The position numbers and the translations under genes were made by a program. This document shows positions 33,680 through 43,869 of a stretch of DNA of 64,000 nucleotides, piece after piece. Every line of letters starts with the position of its first letter. Positions within the stretch are counted from its first letter, which is position 1. The notes beneath the pieces are model-generated. The model saw only the letters and a program-made list of their open reading frames with translations. It was not told where the DNA came from and made no database searches. Source of the stretch: Amphiura filiformis (Eukaryota > Echinodermata > Ophiuroidea > Amphilepidida > Amphiuridae); NCBI RefSeq assembly GCF_039555335.1, contig NC_092628.1, positions 63,869,235 to 63,933,234 of the forward strand, written 5' to 3'.

Positions 33680-36515
33680 GATTACATTTAGGGCGCAGTC
33701 TCGCATTCTGGGGCTGTAGATATTATGTGCAATCTGTTCTAGTGTATTTGAGGTATACCTTGCAAACATCATACCCTGGGCATTCTCCTGATAGAATTCA
33801 ACCTTGGAATGCCTCATGGCAAGACTCAAGATTGTAACTATAATTATCTTAATTAAGTCACCAGTTATTGCAGACCTGACAGTCCCGAATCTGCATAATT
33901 AAAACTAACGTTCAAGCGATACTAGAAATTTTTACCATGTTTTTATATTTTATGCTGAACTAACAAGGCCTAAAACATATCAAACATACCTAAACAGTAA
34001 CAAACCACTTTGTTTCAACAAATGCTCCGTGCACAGAGACACTTGGGTCCTGATAGGACCAGGCTCAAACAAATTGCTCAAGTCATGCTGGTTTATATCA
34101 AAATAAAAGAGAAATATGTTTGAAGATTAAAAAATATGAGGTCACTCCCAAGAAATAAAGTGAACAATTTTACCGTCAAAACAAAAGAAATTTTAACTTT
34201 TTTAAAAATAATTTGACAGTAGCAAACTCAGAATATTTGTGTAATATATTTTAGCTATGCATGCTGGTATGTATAAGAGTAATTAATGTTTTTTGTAAAA
34301 GGTAATTGTACAAACTTAATATGTGAAACAGGTTCTGGTAACACTGTCATGATTTGTTAAAAGTATATTTTGTCACACACAGAGGCTAAGGCCCCGGTTT
34401 GCATGTTTTTTTGATAAAAATCAGTGATTTGCTTAATTTTTTTATGATAAAAATCAGTGATTTGCTTAATTTTTTTATGATGAAAATCTGTGATTTGCTT
34501 AAATTTTATTTGATGACAGATTGTAAGTATTGAAAGGAGGTCCAAGACCCCTTGTGAAAAAAGGTACAATGATCGTACGTAATGGCGCTATAATAGGTTC
34601 CTAGCTGAAGTTACTGGTATCACAAACCTTATCAAATTCATTTTCTTTTGTTGAAAAGTGTGCATGATTCGGTCCGAAACTTTGTTCATGTCTTTGGAAA
34701 GCTAAAGGAAGATTCTTAGTAATTTGATTGGTTCAGTGGTACATACAACCTTGCATTAACATGGTGAATTTTGAGGTAGAGTAACATAATCTCATTATAC
34801 CAAATGACAGATAAGCATAAGATAGTTTTACTATACCTTAAACACAAAAAACTGTGAAAATGTACTTCACTAAACCTGAGATTTCAGGCTTTAACAGTTG
34901 AGTTTGTCATTTGTGATCTATTAAGCTGCATAGGATTGGCATAGGGTCAATTACTGTAGCATTCAGGATGAGTCATGCAAAAGAAAGCTGGACATAATCC
35001 AGTTAGAAGAGGCCTTTCTTGTTGTTACAGGGAATTCACATCCCGCCACATGATATGATCAGACATGACAAAATACAGGATCAACTGTTGGAATGCAAAG
35101 TCTAAAAGAATAGGGGCAAATAAAGGAGTAGAAATTTGTTTATCGCTTTGATACTTTGTAAGTTTGTCATGTTAAACTAGTGTTAACATTTAGTAGTGAC
35201 CTAAGACATAAAATGCATTTCATAATGACCGTGTAAACACACCTAGTAAGAATTTGGTAGGAAGCAACTTGAAATTCACAAATAGCTCACTAGTATACTA
35301 CTAGAATATTTTTGTAAAAAGTGCAAAGTAAGCCTTGACGAGCACTTTGTGACTTTGATATTGCACATAATACTGAAGTCTATATTGATACTGTCCAAAC
35401 TTGACCAGAATATCATTGCAATAAATAGCACAACTGACAAGCACAGGTTAGTGTCAAAGGGTGGACTTTGTGATCCATAGCTTCAATTCACTCCAAAAAG
35501 TTAACATTTTTATGCTGTTGTATTTGTCTGTTAACAGATGGAAATTGCAACTCACCAATTCAACAGTCCAAATCAACTGAAATTTTGGAAATGTATTTTT
35601 TTTTCAAGCCCTAAATCGCATCACATTCTGGTCATTTTTTCTTCAAGTTTTGATGACAATTCTGGACCTGTTGCCACACAGAAAATGTTACCTGTAACTC
35701 CTAAATTCAAATGAACATTTGGATGGTATTGATGCTTCAACTTATTCTTCATGTATGTACTGTGATATACTTTTGCATCATTCTGGAGTCCATCACTTGT
35801 TTCCAACATGACCTGGATAATGTAATGTAGTGATTAGATATATTAAGAATATGTACTGTATGGAGAGCAAGTTGCAGACATTAAATGCTTTCCTGCTTGC
35901 ATTAAAAAGTGCATTGACAACTTTCCCCTACAGCAAGGATCTGCAATAAGGCCATCTTTGCAACACTTCAGGATAGAGATTAGATCTTTGTAGGTCAGTA
36001 GTCAGATATTTGACAGATTTGGTAAAAATGGACTTCGGAGCAGGGGGTTGTCACTTGTCTGAGGGGATATGAGCTCCTCAGAAGTTTGATTATTTTCAAA
36101 TGAAGCCAAAATTGAAGTCATATAGTGCATAATATAGTTTAAATAAGACTATTTATAGCCAAATACACATGGAAAGGTGGGTTGTTTTAGGAGAGTTGGT
36201 ATTTGGGGAGCATCAGCCCTTATCCCCAGGCAAAAGGCCTGGTTCTGTGAGATCAGCTCCAGCAACTAGAAAACAGTAGCCGACTCTTGCCAAAATCATA
36301 CTAATGGTAGATTTATTTTTGCTTGAGACCAGAGTAGCTCTGAAGGTGCATCAAGACCAATACCAAAAAGAAATGTGCTCTAATTGAAGTTGGAACTTGA
36401 AAAATTCTAGACAAAATGCTGCCCCTTATTAATCATTGTCCTTGGATCAAAGACCCAGTCTTTTAGTTTCACCCCTTTGATCTTACGCAATTTACTGCTA
36501 TTTTACTTCAGACAT
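33680..36515. other. Non-coding stretch
   Basis: I see no exon or RNA gene. It holds a 33-bp tandem triplet at 34404-34503. It also holds a block at about 35455-35620 ('gtgatccatagcttca', 'tgaaattttggaaat') that is loosely repeated at 38665-38945, so a decayed dispersed repeat is present. Confidence 0.5.
34404..34503 (+). repeat. Three tandem units of about 33 bp
   Basis: Each unit is a T run, 'gataaaaatcagtgatt' and 'tgcttaa'. The third unit has two substitutions. Confidence 0.8.
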
Positions 36516-36520
36516 GAAAA

Positions 36521-36715
36521 CTATAATTTGGTTCACCTCAAGTTTGGTAGTGACGTATGTGCGTATTTCGTTGGCCTAAGCAGTGAATCGTGTGCGTCAA
36601 GTTAATCATGCAAAGTGTACACTCACGCGCACAAGAGCGATTTGTCGGCACGCTTACGGCGCAATCGCGAAAAAGCATTGACGTCACTACCAAACTTGAA
36701 GTGAACCAAATTATA
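36521..36715. mobile_element. MITE with 'ctataatttggttcac' ends
   Basis: The left end is 'ctataatttggttcacctca' and the right end is 'tgaagtgaaccaaattatag'. The inverted repeat continues into 'agtttggtagtgacgt' on the left and 'acgtcactaccaaact' on the right. There are no ORFs. Confidence 0.85.
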
Positions 36716-37138
36716 GAGAGTATCTCATGCCATATGCAGCTGTGCCTTTCTAACCACCTTCGACTTTAACCATATTGATTGCTTCCATTTCCTTGCGTGT
36801 TTCCAAATATTTCTTCTATGACATTTAAGGACGTAATAATTAGATTGATTAAGCAATTTTTTAATGTATATAATGGTGTGCAATTAATTTGAAGAAGGAA
36901 AGAAACATTTGTGGTTGCAATAACTCATCCTGAGTGACTTGTCCCACATGTTAAGATTGGATTGAGTCATGTGTGTATGTGATGCCATCAAGTAAAAGGA
37001 GTTCAATCTGGACAATTTTAACCACTGACTTTTTTTACATTTTCCATGTTTTAATCACTGTTTTCTGAAACCGGCCTGTTTCCCTCTTTTTCCACTGTCC
37101 TGCTGACAACAGAAAACAAAACAAAAAGCAGCTGTATA

Positions 37139-37551
37139 AGGCTATTCCAGTTGAAATCCATACACCCTCTTATGGAAGGTAAGGTAAAGGTGCATCCCTG
37201 TATTTTACAGACCACCATCTTGTTGGATCATTTTGTTGTTGGGGGTCCGCCACTCCTACCGAACAATGTCATGACTCTGTTTACCTTCCCAGCATAAGCC
37301 GGTACTCATTTATACACCTGGATGAAATAGAATAAGAGCCTTGTCTACGGCACAACACGGTGGAACAGCCGGGGCTCAAACCTGCATCCCTCCAATAATG
37401 AGTCATGGCCTTTATATTCCACACAGGGAGTGTGGATTTCAAATGGAGTTACCTGAATGGGCAACTCCATTTGAAATCTACACAAACCTGTTTGGGAGAT
37501 TAAGGTCTTGTCTTCCATAGGGGTGTATGGATTGTAACTGGAATAGCCCAT
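37139..37551. mobile_element. MITE family W, copy 2, carrying a nested SINE
   Basis: The ends 'ggctattccagttgaaatcc' and 'attgtaactggaatagccc' are inverted. The interior 'gagtgtggatttcaaatgg' is the family W texture. Positions about 37180-37415 do not belong to the family and are a SINE (separate entry). Confidence 0.7.
37180..37415 (-). mobile_element. tRNA-derived SINE nested in a MITE
   Basis: On the minus strand it reads 'gatgcaggtttgagccccgg' (B-box-like), then 'gtgttgtgcc', 'caaggctctta' and 'tccaggtgtataaatgagta'. This is the same body plan as the SINE at 6240-6472. It interrupts the MITE at 37139-37551, so the SINE is the younger insertion. Confidence 0.65.
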
Positions 37552-39365
37552 AGAGGCCGGTATATAGTTTGCCATTTCATTTGTGTGTGTTTTACCATTG
37601 TGACTAAATTTGATCACAGAATTGCAACAGGAGACCAGAATTGAAGACCTCAGAACTAAAAGGGGGGGGGGGGTAATAAGTCACATTTAGTGCATTTCCA
37701 GATAAATGGCAACAAAGATGTTACCGTGGGTTGACTCATTTTTCATGAGATTGTGACTTATAATCCCCTTTTTAGTTCAGAGGTCTTCAATTGGACACTG
37801 CCAAAGTTTGTCCCATTGGATGAATGTACAGTAGCAACCATAATGGCCTTATTTGGCTGAACAGTCCAACCTTTCTTATCTGGACCTCTTTCATAAGGAT
37901 CACTCTATTCAGATCTGCTAAAACTATCAAGGAAAACATGTTTTTCAATGACATGACATCTTTCATGCTCTGAAGCAGTGGAAGGAATTCTCTCTGTTGA
38001 GTACGGCAATGTATTATACTGAAATACCATCTTTTCACCCCATTGGATGTAATTTTTTGTCCCAATTTCAACATTTTGAACATTAAATCCAGAATTAAAC
38101 ATAATTCACTTATCTGAATTTTTGAATACTCAGCCAATGCTTGGTCCATTATGTCCATTAGGATAAGAGGTTGGACTGCATCTTAAAATTGATTTTCATA
38201 TAAAAACAAAATGGGAACTGATTATAACATTAGTATAATGACACTTAACAACCTTTTATTTGAAGCGCAATACATTGGGCCATTTGGTAAAGTGCTAAGG
38301 TGCAAACAGAGACTGAATTTGATTTTCAGGTGCATACCTCATTACAAAGGAAGATAAAAGGTGCACTATTTTCAATCTTGAGTGCAATGTGAAGACTTCT
38401 TGGCACAAGGGAATTGACTCTGAATATAATATTTTCACATATAAAAGATTCATATTGTCTGCTTAAAGCAGACATAATATTGTAATAAATTAAGCAACAA
38501 TTCATTCAATGGTACAATTGTTTCATTTCATTGTCTTGCTAGAAAAATGTGCAATAAAATCTTATCCAGTTTTAACTACAATAATTGTGTCGGTATATTA
38601 AATGTTTTCACTTGTTGAGTTATATCAAAGGGTGTCACAGTTAACCAACCCAACTTGTTACAAAAGGGCATTTCGTGATCCACAGCCTCACCCCCCCACT
38701 TTTTTCAAAAAAGTTGAGATTTTTATACCATTGGAAACCTCTGGCTACATGTTTATGTACCAGAAATTTCTTGCAGATTAATTAGTTAGCAAAAATATCG
38801 TTAAATTTGAATTTGGTTCTGGTATTAGAACAGTGGCATATGGTGCAGTGTAATATTCACAATCATGCATAACTCACAAACGCAAAATCGGTATCAACGG
38901 AAATTTTGGGAATACGTTTTTTCGTGGATATCTACTGAAAAATGTCATAAAAAGAGGAAAACTAGACACATCTCGACATAGAAGTTACTCAAATACACAG
39001 TACGGGGAACTAACAAGTATAGTTCCTTGTAAGTTTTGCCCTAAATCTGATTAAACCATATTTCAGTTGTTAAATCTTGAAAGATACATTATTGTGAAGG
39101 GATTTGTGATGTGTAGTGATGAGACAGAAGCCACACGTTGTGATCACATTCCCTAGTGGTATGCTTATACAACTTGAATCACTTCCTGATCACAATCATG
39201 TGTCACTAGCAGTATCAACCACATATACTCAAGAGCAAAAAATAAGAAATAAATCTTTGTCATCAGCATTCAGTAGTGCTGGTGATCAGATCAACCACAT
39301 GAACCACATTATACTTATGTACAAAAAAGTAACAAAGTTACAAATCTTTTAAATCACACATGTGA
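37552..39365. other. Non-coding stretch
   Basis: No exon or RNA gene was recognised. The sequence near 37660-37680 is a G run. A short inverted pair ('gaagacctcagaactaaaag' at 37643 against 'ttttagttcagaggtcttca' at 37770) marks a MITE of about 150 bp at 37640-37790. The minus-strand ORF over 37787-38158 has no family resemblance. Confidence 0.5.
37640..37792. mobile_element. Small MITE
   Basis: 'aattgaagacctcagaacta' at the left is answered by 'tagttcagaggtcttcaatt' at the right. Both ends continue with a G or C run and 'ataagtcac / gtgacttat'. Confidence 0.75.
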
Positions 39366-39370
39366 TACAA

Positions 39371-39577
39371 ACTATAATCAAATTAAGTATTTCTTGGCCA
39401 AACTGGAACACTGTGAATGCTAGTGACTCCGCGATAAACACACACAAATATAGCGCGGTACAGAAGAAAGTATACACGCGCCTTACACTGCGTACACGCT
39501 TACTACGGCTTAGTACACTACATGGACGCAACGCGCATGTTCCAGTTTGGCCAAGAAATATTTAAATTGATTATAGT
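39371..39577. mobile_element. MITE with 'actataatcaa' ends
   Basis: 'tatttcttggccaaactgga' at the left is answered by 'tccagtttggccaagaaata' at the right, with matching outer 'actataatca / tgattatagt'. The core is rich in 'cgcgc' and 'tacac' words. Confidence 0.85.
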
Positions 39578-39626
39578 GATGGTTCCATTCGTAAACACCC
39601 TCTAAGGCAAAATTAACAATATGTCA

Positions 39627-39634
39627 ACATCTAC
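39627..39634 (+). repeat. Target-site duplication, left, of FB2
   Basis: ACATCTAC, matched exactly at 40246-40253. Confidence 0.75.
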
Positions 39635-40245
39635 GGTCTATTGCCATTTGGTCTAATACCATTTGGTCTAATTCCCATTTAGTCTATATTTATTTGGTCT
39701 ATTACCAGAAAGGCTAATTGCCACTTAGTCTAATAATCATATAGTCTAATGTTTATTTAGTCTAACATTGTTTGGTCTAATAACCGGTAGGTCTACTAAT
39801 CATATAGTCTAATAACCATTTGGTCTAATATTTCTTCAATAACCATTTGGTCTAATAACCATTTGGTCTAATAACCGTTAGGACTAATACTCGTATGGTC
39901 TAATAACCATTTAGTCTAATACAATTTTGTCTATTTATTAATAAACTAAATGCTTGTACGACTAAAATGGTTTGTAGACCAAATGGGTATTAGACCAAAT
40001 AGTTATTAGACCTATTGGTTATAGACCAAATGGGTATTAGACTAAATGGTTGTTAGACTAAATGGTTTTAGACTTAATGGTTATTAGACTAAATGGTTAT
40101 CGGACCAAATGGTTATAGGACCAAATGATTATAGGACCAAATGATTATTGGACTTAGTGGATATAGACCTAATGGGTTTAGACGAAATGGGTGTAGACGA
40201 AATGGATATTAGACCAAATGGTATTAGACCAAATGACAAATCCCC
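39635..40245. mobile_element. Foldback element FB2, word 'ATTTGGTCTAATACC'
   Basis: The left arm (39635-39935) consists of many imperfect tandem copies of 'accatttggtctaata'. The right arm (about 39968-40238) is the same word reversed ('tattagaccaaatggt'). The core is only about 30 bases. The flanking 8-bp direct repeat is ACATCTAC (39627-39634 and 40246-40253). The outer ends start GGTCTATTGCC and GGGGATTTGTC. The architecture is that of FB1 at 9.0-10.2 kb with an unrelated word. Confidence 0.85.
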
Positions 40246-40253
40246 ACATCTAC
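40246..40253 (+). repeat. Target-site duplication, right, of FB2
   Basis: ACATCTAC, matched exactly at 39627-39634. Confidence 0.75.
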
Positions 40254-40896
40254 ATGTATAATAAAAATTATTTCATTTGAATGAACACAGCCACATGTGA
40301 TCTGACACACAATTATTAAACACACAACATAATCATCAGTGTTGGACTTGGTTCTTTTTATTTTATTTTTTCAAATATGTATATACATAAATCATACCTA
40401 GTATATGCAAAACAGTACTGTGGACATGGAATACCATACATTAGGCAACAATATACATCAAATAAACTTGTTCAGGTTATTGGAATGAATTAGTGCAAAA
40501 TGAATCAATAAATAAATCGCACAAATGTGACTCATATCAACCAAACTCAGGACAATGTCACTGATTGTCCTCATATTGTTTGATCAGGTCACAATTATAC
40601 AACTTAAAACACATGATGTGTACACAAAATATCACTCACATTGTATGGGCATGTATAATTTTGTGAGTGAGTGTGAACACTGACAATTGAGGACACATAC
40701 ATTAGAAATCTGCGTAACAGTGGACGCACAGGAACTGCTAACATCCAAGGTTCCCGGATGGTGTTACTAGACTGAAAATTACATTATTTGTCAATAGTCC
40801 AAAGGGTCATTAGTCCCAAAACCCAATAATTTAGTTTCAAACTAAGGGGGCACTAGACTTTGGAAGTGACGGGGATGTGCAGACAGCAGTTCGAAA

Positions 40897-41247
40897 CTAG
40901 AGGTCTTTCAGTGAGAGCCTCTAGAGACACCAAAGAATGGGGGTCTTTCAGTGAGAAGGCCCCCAAAATGGGGGTCTTTTGGTGAGACTGGGGAAAATCT
41001 AACCAAAAAAGGGGGTCTTTCTGTGAGACTGGGGAAAATTTGGGGTCAAAATATAAGTGTTGATACAAAATTGTCAAAAATTCATCAAAATTCAAAATGT
41101 TTTGAAAAATTTGAAGAACAATAATGAAAAAAATGTGTCAATCGGTGAAAATTTTGTCTAAAATTCTTGAAAAGAGGGGGTCTTTTGGTGACAGAAAAAC
41201 AAAAAAGGGGGTCATTGGGTGAGAGGGAGTTGAAAAATGGGGGTCAA
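40897..41247 (+). repeat. Degenerate 'GGGGGTCTTTCAGTGAGA' array
   Basis: Six or more copies of a 'gggggtcttt(c/t)(a/g)gtgaga' word occur at irregular spacing, separated by A-rich or G-rich filler. The minus-strand ORFs repeat the motif as 'DP-L-F' and are artefacts. Confidence 0.65.
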
Positions 41248-41299
41248 TGTGGCCACACATCCCCATCACCCAATTTTGGTGAGTGCTCCCCAGGTTTAA

Positions 41300-41405
41300 A
41301 CCCATCCTTACCCTAACCTTAAACTTCACCCAAACCATAACCTAAGCCCTAATACTAACCCTAAACCCCAACCCTAAAATGCCCTAAACCCTAACTTTAA
41401 CCCTT
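41300..41405 (+). repeat. Degenerate telomere-like tract
   Basis: Words such as 'accctaac', 'ccctaaac' and 'ccctaa' repeat with frequent errors. It is too irregular for a true internal telomere and resembles the loop of the element at 1071-1230. Confidence 0.65.
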
Positions 41406-41710
41406 TTCAGACTAATGACCCTTTGAACTAATGGGCAGCCCCCCCCCCCCCAAAAAAAACCACAATTTCATCAGCATTTACAGGTGTAGGGTGAGTCCAT
41501 ACTCTAACAGTAAAGGACTTATACAGTCCACAGTATGAGGCAAATAACTAAATTGTATGTCCGCATTTGCATTGTGAAAACTCAAAAGTGGGGATTTGTT
41601 GTCCACATGTTGCCAGTGCTCACAGTCACACATTAAGGGTCTACAACATCTTTTATACAAATCTTTCGAAACCAGAATTGGTTAAATAAATTTTGTTTGT
41701 TTGTTTGTTT

Positions 41711-41960
41711 AGGCATCAGAGACAAATTTGTTCGATCTTTGGATCGACCGTCGATCCTGCTTCGAGGTTGTTATTAATGAACTATCAACTAATTAATCGG
41801 AATTAACGCTAAATTTATATTGGTTAATATCACTACAGGCACAAATTACTATTTTATCCCAATTAACAACAGTAAATCAATTGATTTCATAAATTATAAG
41901 GATCGACCAAGCATCAATGATCGATCGAAAGATCAAACCAATTTGTTTCTATCGCCTTAC
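41711..41960. mobile_element. MITE rich in GATCGA words
   Basis: 'gacaaatttgttcgatcttt' at the left is answered by 'aaagatcaaaccaatttgtt' at the right. Inner words are 'ggatcgaccgtcgatcctgc' and 'aaggatcgaccaagcatcaa'. Confidence 0.7.
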
Positions 41961-42138
41961 CCAGGTTGGTCATTTTGACTTATATTACGCCAGCTTTGAA
42001 AGGTACTATTACTAACTTTGCCAATACTTCACTCTGTATAATATCTATAACACAAATCCTTACTCCCGGTCCCTACTGTAAAGTGAATTCTATGGCAAGC
42101 CACATCGGTTATAAATGCGAGTTTTGCCCGCTATACGG

Positions 42139-42250
42139 GTCGAGAAGCACGCTATACTGGTCGAGAAGCACACTATACTAGTCAAGAAGCATGCTATACT
42201 AGTCGAGAAGCACGCTATACTGGTCGAGAAGCACGCTATACTAGTCGAGA
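42139..42250 (+). repeat. 21-bp tandem repeat, five to six copies
   Basis: The unit 'gtcgagaagcacgctatact' plus one base is repeated with few changes. Because the unit is 21 bp, the array stays open as seven-residue repeats (V-E-K-H-A-I-L) and is fused in frame to the pogo relic downstream. Confidence 0.85.
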
Positions 42251-42279
42251 TTCACGCCGAACGTCGAAATTCACACCGA

Positions 42280-42720
42280 ATGGCAGATGTGTCATGGAAT
42301 AAACCATTCAAAAACAAATTTGCCGAATTATACGATGAATGGTTATTTAGTGGCCCAGTTGAGAAGACAACATATGGCAACAGGAAAGCTCCCAGTCAAA
42401 TGCTAATCTTACAATGGATCAAGCAATCATGGGCAAGCATAACACCAGAGATCGTCCGTCGCAGTTTCAAGAAATGTGGTATAACAAACTTGTTAGATGG
42501 CTCGGAAGACCATCTATTTCAAGAGCTGAGTGATGATGATGACGATCCTTTTGAAGGGTTCACAACTGACGAGATTGACACGGAACAAGACATATTGGAG
42601 AGCGTGGAAAGTGCTGCCATTGAGGAAATTAATCTGACTGATGATAGCGATACCGACGGCGACGATGACATGATGGAGAGCGAGTCAGACTCTGATGGCT
42701 ACTTCAGCCCCGGGCATTGA
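42280..42720 (+). pseudogene. Pogo-type transposase C-terminal relic
   Basis: Starting at the internal Met codon at 42280, the frame reads MADVSWNKPFKNKF..., KAPSQMLILQWIKQSW, IVRRSFKKCGITN and LDGSEDHLF, followed by an acidic tail. This is the C-terminal end of the DDE endonuclease plus tail typical of pogo/Tigger-like elements in invertebrates. The N-terminal DNA-binding domain and the catalytic Asp residues are missing. The frame is intact, so it may be young, or a solo exon in use. Downstream DNA at 42820-42916 contains 'gggggcgtttatttgagg' and ends 'gaaatacggta', which resembles the terminal repeat of such elements. Confidence 0.75.
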
Positions 42721-42819
42721 AAAATGTAAGTGTTGTATATTATTATGAGATTTCACGCTCTGTTTTCATGTGAAATTTGTAGTATTGCAGTCAAAAACAT
42801 GTAAAATCGGGCCCTTTGT

Positions 42820-42916
42820 TCAGAGGGGGGCATTAGTTTGAGGGTTGTTTTCATCACAAAAACTGTGGGGGGGGGCGTTTATTTGAGGGGGGGCATTTAT
42901 TTGACGAAATACGGTA
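42820..42916 (+). mobile_element. Right terminal region of the pogo-type element
   Basis: 'ggggggcattagtttgaggg', 'gggggcgtttatttga' and 'gacgaaatacggta' form a G-run/TTTGA tandem series closing with TA. The reverse complement begins TACCGTATTTC, a form I associate with pogo-like terminal repeats. The matching left end was not found. Confidence 0.5.
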
Positions 42917-43869
42917 GGCGTAATAGTAATCTCTACACCGAGCTCCTCACCAAAACCAATTTTTTCACCGTTTGCGGCAATTTTAAAACCAAGTTTGAAT
43001 GCATGGCATAATTATATTATCATCGTGACGCCGTCACACCAAGTATGAGTGGTAATAGAAGGAAAGGGAGAGACCGAACGACAAAAACAAGGTCTCCATC
43101 CAGCCATAGTGACACGCCTGTACAGCATACTCCCACTATGAGTATGATAAGATAATAATTCCCCGTCAACCTTCAATGACTTTTCAAACAACAAAAGCCT
43201 ATTCCTTTCTCCAACATCAATTGAGGAAATTATCAAACTCTTTTCAAAAATCAACAACACCTATAGATTTGCATTCTAAATTTGGGTCAATTTGCCCAAA
43301 TATCTGCACTTTTTTTTTTTTTTTGAAGCTTAAAAATTGGGCTACTCAAGACTCCTTTACCACAGCCTGGCGAGCCAATACGCCACGCCTTAGCACTGAA
43401 AAGTTTTGGCAACACTGGAATTACGAACTATCAAACGAGCTATCAAGCATGCAAGAAGTAGCTGCAAGTCATAGTCAAGAAAGATGGAAGGGAACAGTCA
43501 AGATCTGCCTCCCCGAGATCTGTATCAAGTGTCTGCTCTATTGCAATTAATAAGTCCACAGCTCATCAGCTCTACTGCAAGGGAGCAGGAATTACAGAAT
43601 GTATTTCGGTAAGTTTTTGGCTAAAATAAAATAGGTTGTGCCGGTGCACGGTGAAAGATGGTGTAGAGCGTGGATCATGCATGGGGTCCTGGGTGGGTCC
43701 GATTGGAGAACGACCTACTCGCGTTCATACCGATATGGCGCGCTAAACGCTACAAAGCCCAAATAGTTGTTACGCTCATCTGAAAGAAGAAAACTTGAAT
43801 CATTCATTCGCTGGAAGTGTACTGTTTCAATTAAATATTTGAGTAGGCCTACTATAAATAATAAACAAT

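Larger units (their letters stand above)
40785..41440. mobile_element. Probable foldback element FB4 with short arms
   Basis: The left arm has 'aatagtccaaagggtcatta' and the right arm has 'taatgaccctttgaactaat', an inverted pair. Each arm holds only one to two copies of an 'AGTC(C)' word. The core carries a degenerate GGGGGTCTTT array and a degenerate CCCTAA tract (41300-41400). No target duplication was identified. Confidence 0.5.

Noticed and set aside
37787..38158. Minus-strand 123-residue frame as a gene
   Set aside because: No recognised motif, no splice sites, and composition like the surrounding non-coding DNA.
41300..41405. Internal telomere marking a chromosome fusion
   Set aside because: The CCCTAA words are too irregular, the tract is short, and it is enclosed by inverted repeats of an element.
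42820..42916. Regulatory G-quadruplex cluster
   Set aside because: The G runs are better explained as the terminal region of the pogo-type element.
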